The notes beneath the pieces are model-generated. The model was not told the DNA's origin, did not search any database, and saw only the letters and a list, made by a program, of their open reading frames with translations. Shown here piece after piece: positions 1 to 5,379 of a DNA stretch of 6,085 nt. The stretch comes from a bacterium (GTDB taxonomy: Bacteria > Ratteibacteria > UBA8468 > B48-G9 > JAFGKM01), in the NCBI GenBank assembly GCA_026416755.1, contig JAOAEP010000117.1:1-6085 (forward strand), given 5' to 3'. Position 1 is the first letter of the stretch, and every line of letters starts with the position of its first letter. Both the position numbers and the translations under genes were made by a program.

Positions 1-141
1 TGAAGGAGTTGGAGTGACAATTAAATTACTTCCTTCTGTCCATACAATTGCATTTTTATAATAATTTGGGTCTGGATTTGTCAAGTTTTTAGAATCTTTA
101 CCAGTTATATCGCTTCCGCTTGTTGTCACTTTTTCCCATAC
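1..141 (-). pseudogene. In-frame continuation of the left beta-helix gene beyond a premature TGA (runs off window)
   Basis: After the TGA at 142-144 the same minus-strand frame stays open for 47 codons to the window edge, with no frameshift. It begins VWEKVTTSG and includes DPNYYKNAIVW. That stretch aligns with DPDFWKGSYVALW (residues 206-218) of the complete paralogue at 3550-5379, at about the same distance after the N-terminal module. The sequence beyond the stop therefore looks like former or still-used coding sequence of the same protein. No convincing restart codon with a ribosome binding site is seen after the TGA, so independent translation of this part is unlikely. Whether this is a true nonsense mutation, a base error in the assembly (TGG read as TGA) or readthrough cannot be settled here. 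Confidence 0.65.
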
Positions 142-756
142 TCACCAGTTTTTCATTACATCATCTGAACCATCTTCTACCCAGTTTGGTTGTCTTGCTA
201 TTGGTATCCTTGTTATTTTATTTCCTTCTACCAGCCATATAGCTCTTGGAACAAAGTCCTCTTTTAAATCAATATACCATATCTTATCACTTTCAGGAAC
301 ATTTAACCTCTCTGTATTCCTTCTCCATCCACCTTCTATCTTCATTGAACCATATATATATGCCTCTCCTTGTCCCCAATTAGGATCAACTGTCAATCTT
401 ATCGGTTCTCCTTCTTTCCCTGATTCTTTTGCTACTAATTTCCCTCTGTATATAACCCCTTTCTTAAATATATATGTGTGAACTCCTTTACATTCTTTCG
501 CTTTCCCCTCTGCTTTTTCGTCCCATGGGTGATGTTTCCAAGGTGTTTGGGCTGTTAAACCATCATTATTATCATTACCATTATCATAATCAATATATCT
601 TACTGATGAACCTTTCTCAAATATAAATGGCTTTGGTTTCCATTTAATATCTCCATCTGATGTTATCTCACAGTGTGTTTCCTCCCATGAAAATTTAACT
701 TGGGAAAATGAAAAAACGGAAAAACTGAATATTAAAATTAAAGATTCCTTAATCAT
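142..756 (-). CDS. Secreted right-handed beta-helix family protein, N-terminal part, ended by an in-frame TGA
   Basis: This 204-residue frame begins with a signal peptide (residues 1 to about 19: charged MIKE, hydrophobic core, FSVFSFSQ). An N-terminal module follows: YIDYDNGNDNNDG (54-66), TPWKHHPWD (71-79), a YIFKKGVIYRG strand pair (95-105), and GSMKIEGGW (136-144). The same landmarks occur in the paralogue at 3550-5379 (YYIDFEKGDDKNSG, EPWKHCPFD, GSELIEGEW). This module sits in front of parallel beta-helix domains in carbohydrate-active and uncharacterised exported proteins. The start at 756 is preferred over the upstream ATG at 786: only 756 has a purine-rich ribosome binding site, and 786 falls at the -10 box, upstream of the predicted transcript start. 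The frame ends at TGA just after MKNW, before any helix rungs. The family is normally several hundred residues longer, so a product ending here would lack its presumed catalytic or binding domain. It is transcribed divergently from the operon to its right. Enzyme activity is inferred from family only. Confidence 0.75.
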   Translation of the reverse strand: MIKESLILIFSFSVFSFSQVKFSWEETHCEITSDGDIKWKPKPFIFEKGSSVRYIDYDNGNDNNDGLTAQTPWKHHPWDEKAEGKAKECKGVHTYIFKKGVIYRGKLVAKESGKEGEPIRLTVDPNWGQGEAYIYGSMKIEGGWRRNTERLNVPESDKIWYIDLKEDFVPRAIWLVEGNKITRIPIARQPNWVEDGSDDVMKNW

Positions 757-764
757 AACCTTTT

Positions 765-770
765 TCCTTT
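765..770 (-). promoter_or_regulatory. Ribosome binding site for the left beta-helix gene
   Basis: On the minus strand AAAGGA lies 8 bases upstream of the ATG at 756, within a longer purine-rich run. The alternative ATG at 786 has no such element, so this site decides the start. Confidence 0.55.
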
Positions 771-786
771 TCTTAAAATATATCAT

Positions 787-817
787 ATTATAACCACAAA
801 AACAAAAGGTGTATCAA
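787..817 (-). promoter_or_regulatory. Sigma70-like promoter of the left beta-helix gene
   Basis: On the minus strand a perfect TATAAT (792-787) is preceded by TTGATA (817-812), five of six bases of the -35 consensus. The spacing of 19 bases is slightly long. The predicted transcript start is near 780, giving a leader of about 25 bases before the ATG at 756 and placing the ATG at 786 outside the transcript. The call rests on motif match and position only. Confidence 0.5.
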
Positions 818-823
818 AATATG

Positions 824-840
824 CTAATTTGAAAATTTAG
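824..840. repeat. Imperfect 17-bp palindrome between the divergent promoters
   Basis: The sequence CTAATTTGAAAATTTAG has matching CTAA and TTAG ends and six of eight possible pairs about a central A. It sits between the two outward-facing promoters, where a shared operator would be expected. The region is AT-rich, so chance is a real possibility and no regulator gene is visible. Confidence 0.2.
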
Positions 841-853
841 TGCCATTTTGTGC

Positions 854-882
854 TTGACATATTAAAGTAAATTAAATATTCT
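854..882 (+). promoter_or_regulatory. Sigma70-like promoter of the four-gene operon
   Basis: A perfect -35 box TTGACA (854-859) is followed after 17 bases by TATTCT (877-882), four of six bases of the -10 consensus. The predicted transcript start near 889 lies about 27 bases before the ATG at 916, leaving just enough room for the ribosome binding site. An ATG at 892 would sit almost at the transcript start, which argues against it. No other promoter-sized gap occurs before the downstream genes, so this is the likely promoter for all of them. Confidence 0.6.
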
Positions 883-901
883 GTAAATGTAATGTTGTCA
901 A

Positions 902-908
902 AAGGAGG
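902..908 (+). promoter_or_regulatory. Strong Shine-Dalgarno site for the toroid gene
   Basis: AAGGAGG lies 7 bases upstream of the ATG at 916. It falls inside the frame if translation began at the earlier ATG (892), so it selects 916 as the start. Only the shorter form begins with a normal signal peptide (MKKRF plus hydrophobic core). Confidence 0.8.
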
Positions 909-915
909 AGGAAAG

Positions 916-2361
916 ATGAAAAAAAGATTTATTCTTTTTTTATCTTTAAGTTTTTCAGTGTTTTCTCAAATATCTCCAGAACAGATAAGACAAAATCTTC
1001 TTGGAAATCCAAATGTTCAGAGATTAAAAGGAGAAGATTTTACATGGCATGCTGCTTATAATGCTGATGTTTTTTATAAAGGTTATATGACATATAAAGA
1101 GGAAAAATGGATAGAAGAAGCGATTAAGTATTTTGATTTTTTGATAGGTAAAATGGATAAAGAACCTGATGGATATAGGGGATGGGTAGGACCACGTCTT
1201 GAAGGAGGAAATATCTGGGGTTCTGCTATTGTTGGTGATGCAAATTTGGTAAATCTTATGCTTGCTATTGCTGAAATTATTGTTAAAGATAAAAATCTTT
1301 ATAGCAAATATGGGAAAAAAGCGGAAGAATATATAAATCTTGGAAAGGAAATAATAGAGAAATGGGATAAAAGAGGATGTTGGTATGAGCAATTTGGGTA
1401 TGGTAAATATCTTGTTCAAACAAAGTTTATTTTACCTTCTAAACCAGATGAATGGATAACAATGGAAGACTGGCAGATATCAGAAAATTTAAATAAGTCA
1501 GGAAAAATGGGGGTTGTATGTCTTAAACTTTATAGAATTCTTGGAGATAAATTTTACAGAGATAGAGCAGTAAAAATATTTTCTTATTATAAATCCATTA
1601 TGAGATATATTGAAAAAGAAGATAGGTATATTTGGAATTTCTGGGAACCTTTTGCAGAATGTGATATGACATCTATTCCAAAAAGTTGGGTAGACGTCCA
1701 TCCAGAAAGAGGTGGTTATCAAGCAGCAGAAGTTTCTTTTTTTGTTGAAAGTTATCATACAGGAGTTGTTTTTGATGAAAAAGATATTAAAAGGTTTATA
1801 AATACAAATTTATGGATGTGGAATAAATCATATGAAAATCCCCAATTTAAAAGTGCAAATGGTAAAACAAATGCAGGCACATTATGGAGTTCTTTAAGTG
1901 ATTTTGATGAAACAATAAGAAAACTGAATGGAATTTTACTTGAGAAACAAAAGGGAAATGTTGCTATTGTTGAAAAGGATTATTTTCAGAATATAGTTTG
2001 TAAAGAACCTCCTTCGTTTAAAAGAAAGTATATAAAAGACGATAAAGATGTAATTATTCCTGAAATTCCTATTTATAATAGCGAGGATATAAGTATGGCT
2101 GTTGTAATTCCAATGATTTTTGATAACTGGACAAAAATTTCTGCAAAACTTGAAAAAGATGGGAAACTTGAAATTTATTTATATTCTAAAGATGGAAAAA
2201 TGGTAGAAAAGATATTTGATGAAAATGTGAAAGCAGGATATAAAACAATTAGGTGGGATGGGAAGAATAAACAAACAGGGGAGAAATATAAAGGTGAATA
2301 TAAAATTAGGTTTGTTTTTGGAAATAGTTTAAGAGAAGTTCCAATAAAAATAGGAGGTTGA
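916..2361 (+). CDS. Exported alpha/alpha-toroid-like protein with C-terminal FlgD/Ig-like domain
   Basis: The product has 481 residues. Residues 1-17 form a signal peptide (MKKRFILF, cleavage likely after SVFS). Residues about 22-360 are rich in paired amphipathic helices with aromatic turns: WHAAYNADVFYKGYM (44-58), VGDANLVNLMLAIAE (106-120), SGKMGVVCLKLYRILG (195-210), and RGGYQAAEVSFFVESYHTGV (265-284). This pattern suggests an (alpha/alpha) toroid, a fold shared by several polysaccharide lyases, unsaturated glycuronyl hydrolases and glucuronyl epimerases. No family-specific active site is recognised, so the activity is unknown. Residues about 404-468 resemble the FlgD Ig-like domain: a LEIYLYSKDGKMV strand pair (418-430), GYKTIRWDGKN (441-451) and GEYKIRF (460-466). 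This domain often ends surface proteins and may serve attachment or assembly. It is the first gene of the operon, with a strong ribosome binding site, and its TGA stop is one base before the next ATG. The signal peptide ending FSVFSQ is very like that of the divergent gene (FSVFSFSQ). A purely structural or glycan-binding role is an alternative. Confidence 0.75.
   Translation: MKKRFILFLSLSFSVFSQISPEQIRQNLLGNPNVQRLKGEDFTWHAAYNADVFYKGYMTYKEEKWIEEAIKYFDFLIGKMDKEPDGYRGWVGPRLEGGNIWGSAIVGDANLVNLMLAIAEIIVKDKNLYSKYGKKAEEYINLGKEIIEKWDKRGCWYEQFGYGKYLVQTKFILPSKPDEWITMEDWQISENLNKSGKMGVVCLKLYRILGDKFYRDRAVKIFSYYKSIMRYIEKEDRYIWNFWEPFAECDMTSIPKSWVDVHPERGGYQAAEVSFFVESYHTGVVFDEKDIKRFINTNLWMWNKSYENPQFKSANGKTNAGTLWSSLSDFDETIRKLNGILLEKQKGNVAIVEKDYFQNIVCKEPPSFKRKYIKDDKDVIIPEIPIYNSEDISMAVVIPMIFDNWTKISAKLEKDGKLEIYLYSKDGKMVEKIFDENVKAGYKTIRWDGKNKQTGEKYKGEYKIRFVFGNSLREVPIKIGG
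2352..2357 (+). promoter_or_regulatory. Ribosome binding site for the TIM-barrel lipoprotein gene
   Basis: AGGAGG lies 5 bases before the ATG at 2363 and overlaps the last codons of the preceding gene, whose stop is at 2359-2361. The overlap supports co-transcription and coupled translation. Confidence 0.75.
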
Positions 2362-2362
2362 T

Positions 2363-3553
2363 ATGAAGAAAAATCTTTTGTTTTTTATTTTATTTTGTTT
2401 AATCTTTACTTCCTGTACTTTAAAAAATAATGGGATTAAAAAAGAAGAAGTAAAATGGACTGGCTGGGAAAAACTTTCAGACCCCAATTATTTCCCAATC
2501 GCTGTTTGGCTTCAAAGTCCAAAAAATGCTCCCAAATATAAAGAAATAGGAATAAATTTATATGTTGGTTTATGGAAAGGACCCACAAAGGAGCAAATAG
2601 AAGAACTTGAAAAACATAATATGCCTGTGATATGTGATATGAATGAATATGGTTTATCTTATGTTAAAGAAAAAGGTAAAAATTCTATAATAGTTGGATG
2701 GATGCATCAGGATGAGCCAGATAATGCTCAAGCACTTCCTGATAAAAGTGGTTATGGTCCACCAATTCCACCAAAAAAAATAATAAAATATTATCAGAAA
2801 TTGAAACAGAAAGATCCAACAAGACCAATTCTTTTAAATCTTGGACAAGGAGTTGCATGGGATGGATGGTATGGAAGAGGAGTAAGAACAAACCATCCAG
2901 AGGACTACCCTGAATATATAAAAGGATGTGACATTGTTTCTTTTGACATTTATCCTGTGGCTCATTCAAGAAAAGAAATACAAGGTAAATTATGGTATGT
3001 GGGATATGGAGTTGAAAGGCTTGTTAAATGGTCTGAAGGAAAAAAAATTGTCTGGAATTGTCTTGAATGTACTAATATTGGCTCTACTAATAAAGCAAAT
3101 CCATATCAGATAAGAGCAGAGGCATGGATGAGCATAATTAATGGTTCAAGAGGTTTTATTTGGTTTGTTCATGTTTTTCAACCAAAATTTATTGAACCGG
3201 GGATTCTGGCTGAAGAAAATAAGGAGAATATGGAAGCAGTAAAAAATATTAATAAGGAAGTAACTGAACTTGCACCTATAATAAATTCACCTGATTTAGA
3301 AGGTCTTAAAATTACAACAACAGACCCAAATGTTATAGTTAAAGGTGTTTTAAAAAATTATAAAGACGAATATTATATTTTTGCTGTTTCAATGAGAGAA
3401 AATCCAACAGAAGCAAAATTTGAAATTCCGGCAAATATAAAGTTAAAAGGAGAAGTAGAAATTTTAAAAGAAAATAGAAAGATAAAATTGATAAATAATA
3501 CTTTTACTGATAAATTTGAAGGATATCAAGTGCATCTTTATAAAATAAAATGA
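2363..3553 (+). CDS. TIM-barrel lipoprotein, putative clan GH-A-like glycoside hydrolase
   Basis: The product has 396 residues. Residues 1-18 are a lipoprotein signal (MKKN, hydrophobic core, FTSC with acylated Cys18; F at -3 is slightly unusual). Eight beta strands in barrel order can be picked out: PIAVWL (45-50), INLYVGL (64-70), MPVICDM (87-93), IIVGWMHQDEPD (109-120), PILLNLG (155-161), DIVSFDIYPV (190-199), KIVWNCLECT (228-237) and GFIWFVH (264-270). Glu118 at the end of strand 4 and Glu235 at the end of strand 7 occupy the acid/base and nucleophile positions of clan GH-A retaining glycosidases. The classic Asn before the acid/base is replaced by Asp117 (DEP). Residues about 312-396 form an all-beta C-terminal domain, common as an accessory sandwich. 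The protein is expected to be membrane-anchored outside the cytoplasm and to hydrolyse a glycan; the substrate and GH family are not recognised. The stop overlaps the next start as ATGA. Confidence 0.75.
   Translation: MKKNLLFFILFCLIFTSCTLKNNGIKKEEVKWTGWEKLSDPNYFPIAVWLQSPKNAPKYKEIGINLYVGLWKGPTKEQIEELEKHNMPVICDMNEYGLSYVKEKGKNSIIVGWMHQDEPDNAQALPDKSGYGPPIPPKKIIKYYQKLKQKDPTRPILLNLGQGVAWDGWYGRGVRTNHPEDYPEYIKGCDIVSFDIYPVAHSRKEIQGKLWYVGYGVERLVKWSEGKKIVWNCLECTNIGSTNKANPYQIRAEAWMSIINGSRGFIWFVHVFQPKFIEPGILAEENKENMEAVKNINKEVTELAPIINSPDLEGLKITTTDPNVIVKGVLKNYKDEYYIFAVSMRENPTEAKFEIPANIKLKGEVEILKENRKIKLINNTFTDKFEGYQVHLYKIK
3550..3553 (+). other. ATGA stop/start overlap coupling two genes
   Basis: The ATG of the beta-helix gene (3550-3552) overlaps the TGA of the lipoprotein gene (3551-3553). 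The bases before it are A/T-rich with no good Shine-Dalgarno at normal spacing. The nearest purine motif, GAAGGA, is about 25 bases upstream. The start therefore probably depends on ribosomes finishing the upstream gene. Confidence 0.6.
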
Positions 3554-5379
3554 AAAGATTTGTTTTATTTTTGTATTTATTTTTTTTAATTAAAGGAATG
3601 GATTTATACTCCACGATATATTATATTGATTTTGAAAAAGGAGACGATAAAAATTCAGGAATAACTTCTGATGAGCCATGGAAACACTGTCCTTTTGATA
3701 AAAATGCAACTGATAAAGCACGTTCAACAAAAATAAAAGCAGGTGATATTTTACTTTTTAAAGGTGGGGTTGTTTACTATGGTTGTATTGAGATTGATGG
3801 AAGATTTATTTATGGAGAAGAAAATAAGCCCATAATTTTAAAAGGGGATGGATGGGGAGATGGGAAAGCAATTATAGATGGTTCTGAATTGATTGAGGGA
3901 GAATGGAAAAAATGTACTTCACCAGATGAAGTCAAAGGAAATCCAAATTGGGAAAAAATATATTGTATACAACTTAAAAAATCTTATAGTTTCACACAGG
4001 GATTTTATGAAGATGACGATTTTCTATGGTATTCTCAGGAACCAAATCCATCTGACCCATTTTTTTATGATAGAATAGATAATTTTAGAGTTATTCCAAA
4101 AGGGGATTCAAATATTAAGCAAACAAGAACATCAATTACTGACCCAAGATATTTTACTCAAAAAGATCCTGATTTTTGGAAAGGCAGTTATGTGGCTTTA
4201 TGGAGAGTACCAAATGTAACTGTTATAAAGAAAATCACAGGTTATGACCCTCAAACTTCAACAATATTTCATGAAGATGCAGGTGGTGATCTATATGCTG
4301 ATAGAAATTCTTACTATTCAATTATAAATCATGTCTCTCTTATTGATAAACCAGGTGAATTTGCACTTGATGAGGAAAAAAAAGTTCTTTATATATGGCC
4401 AAAAGATGATGATATAAAAAAACATAAATACAAAATTAGAGTGGAGAATGTGGGTATTAAAGCAGATGGAGTTAAAAATATTGTTATAGAAGGTTTCATT
4501 ATTCAAAATTTTACAATGGGGATAAGAGTTTACAGAAGTTCAGACAATATGCCAGTTCCTGAAAATTTTATAATAAGAAATAATGAAGTAAGGAATTTAA
4601 AAGCAGATGAATGGTATTCAATCCATATAGGTGGTAAAAACGGAATTGTTGAGAATAATAAAGTGATAAACAGTTTAAGAGGTGTTGGAATACTTGCTGG
4701 AGGAGAAAATATAATAGTAAGGAAAAATTATGTTAAAAGAACTTCAAGACAAGGAATATGGTTTATGGGAGCAAAAGATAGTATAATTGAAAATAATTTT
4801 GTTGAAAGTTGTAAAGGAACACATGCAAATGGAATTTCTGTTTATTCAAATTCTGAAAATATTACTGTTAGAAATAATTTGGTTATTGATTCTAATATCC
4901 CATTTACTATGGAACAATCTAAAGACCTCAAAATTTATAATAATATTTTTGATGGAGAAAAAAAAGTTGGGTATGTTATTGCTGGATGGTTTGGTTTAAA
5001 GGGGACTATTTATATCTTAAATAATAATATTTTAGGAAGCACAAGTGGATATTTACATATAAGTGGAGATTGTAAGATTATTTTTAAAAACAATATAACA
5101 GATGGAATTCTTGGAAACTGTGAAAGAAGTTATAATATTTATACAACAGAAAAAGCAAAAACTTTAAATCTTGCTGAAGGGGAAAAGATTGAAACAGATT
5201 TGAAAAAAATTTTTGTAAATCCCGAAAAAAAAGATTATCAATTGAAAGAAAACAGCCCTGCAATTGATTCAGGAATGGATTTAAGTGAAATTTTTACAAC
5301 TGATATGGATGGTATTAAAAGACCAAAAGGAAAAAAGTGGGATATAGGACCTTATGAATTTAAGGAAGTTGAAAAATGA
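3550..5379 (+). CDS. Secreted right-handed parallel beta-helix protein, putative polysaccharide-active enzyme
   Basis: The product has 609 residues and is complete. Residues 1 to about 21 form a signal peptide (MKRFVLFLYLFFLI, cleavage near LYS). The N-terminal module holds YYIDFEKGDDKNSG (24-37), EPWKHCPFD (42-50), a GDILLFKGGVVYYG strand pair (65-78) and GSELIEGEW (111-119). A middle segment carries PGEFALDEEKKVLYIWP (268-284), a motif seen before helix domains in exported beta-helix glycan enzymes. About nine helix rungs follow with the repeating pattern of short beta strand plus xNN: near 308-321, 338-350, 363-375, 386-402, 409-420, 436-448, 458-469, 485-497 and 506-519. The tail has a DSGMD (573-577) and a DMDGIKRPKG...WDIGPYEF (585-604) ending, typical of PbH1-type proteins. 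The fold is shared by pectate-type lyases and GH120/GH141-like hydrolases. Catalytic residues cannot be assigned by eye. An internal ATG at 3598 was rejected because its AAAGGA is only about one base away. The stop overlaps the next start. Confidence 0.85.
   Translation: MKRFVLFLYLFFLIKGMDLYSTIYYIDFEKGDDKNSGITSDEPWKHCPFDKNATDKARSTKIKAGDILLFKGGVVYYGCIEIDGRFIYGEENKPIILKGDGWGDGKAIIDGSELIEGEWKKCTSPDEVKGNPNWEKIYCIQLKKSYSFTQGFYEDDDFLWYSQEPNPSDPFFYDRIDNFRVIPKGDSNIKQTRTSITDPRYFTQKDPDFWKGSYVALWRVPNVTVIKKITGYDPQTSTIFHEDAGGDLYADRNSYYSIINHVSLIDKPGEFALDEEKKVLYIWPKDDDIKKHKYKIRVENVGIKADGVKNIVIEGFIIQNFTMGIRVYRSSDNMPVPENFIIRNNEVRNLKADEWYSIHIGGKNGIVENNKVINSLRGVGILAGGENIIVRKNYVKRTSRQGIWFMGAKDSIIENNFVESCKGTHANGISVYSNSENITVRNNLVIDSNIPFTMEQSKDLKIYNNIFDGEKKVGYVIAGWFGLKGTIYILNNNILGSTSGYLHISGDCKIIFKNNITDGILGNCERSYNIYTTEKAKTLNLAEGEKIETDLKKIFVNPEKKDYQLKENSPAIDSGMDLSEIFTTDMDGIKRPKGKKWDIGPYEFKEVEK
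5362..5368 (+). promoter_or_regulatory. Ribosome binding site for the right-edge beta-helix gene
   Basis: AAGGAAG lies 7 bases before the ATG at 5376, inside the end of the preceding gene. It supports this start, which overlaps the upstream stop (ATGA at 5376-5379). Confidence 0.6.

Noticed and set aside
142..144. TGA as selenocysteine
   Set aside because: No clear bacterial SECIS-type hairpin is visible just downstream on the minus strand, and the context (NW then VWEK) looks like a tryptophan position rather than a redox Cys/Sec site.
142..144. Genome-wide recoding of TGA to Trp or Gly
   Set aside because: The three complete plus-strand genes end with TGA directly at the next gene's start and ribosome binding site, and no other internal TGA is needed. 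TGG serves for all other Trp codons.
757..786. Upstream ATG at 786 for the left beta-helix gene
   Set aside because: It has no ribosome binding site and lies next to the TATAAT box, upstream of the predicted transcript start.
892..915. Upstream ATG at 892 for the toroid gene
   Set aside because: It would place the strong AAGGAGG inside the coding frame, add MLSKGGGK before a normal signal peptide, and start almost at the predicted transcript start.
1024..1758. Minus-strand open frames of 131 and 86 codons within the toroid gene
   Set aside because: They lie opposite a well-supported gene, have Phe/Ile-rich low-complexity translations typical of the reverse of AT-rich coding sequence, and lack ribosome binding sites.
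2685..5000. Short overlapping frames (2685-2969 minus, 2928-3113 plus, 3893-4078 plus, 4318-4506 minus, 4787-4999 plus)
   Set aside because: They are all embedded in strongly supported genes and show no signal peptide, motif or start site of their own.
4471..5110. Repeated AATAAT/AATAAT-like DNA motifs as a nucleotide repeat or CRISPR array
   Set aside because: The periodicity reflects the protein-level NN-containing beta-helix rungs. The units vary in sequence and spacing, and no conserved repeat with spacers is present.
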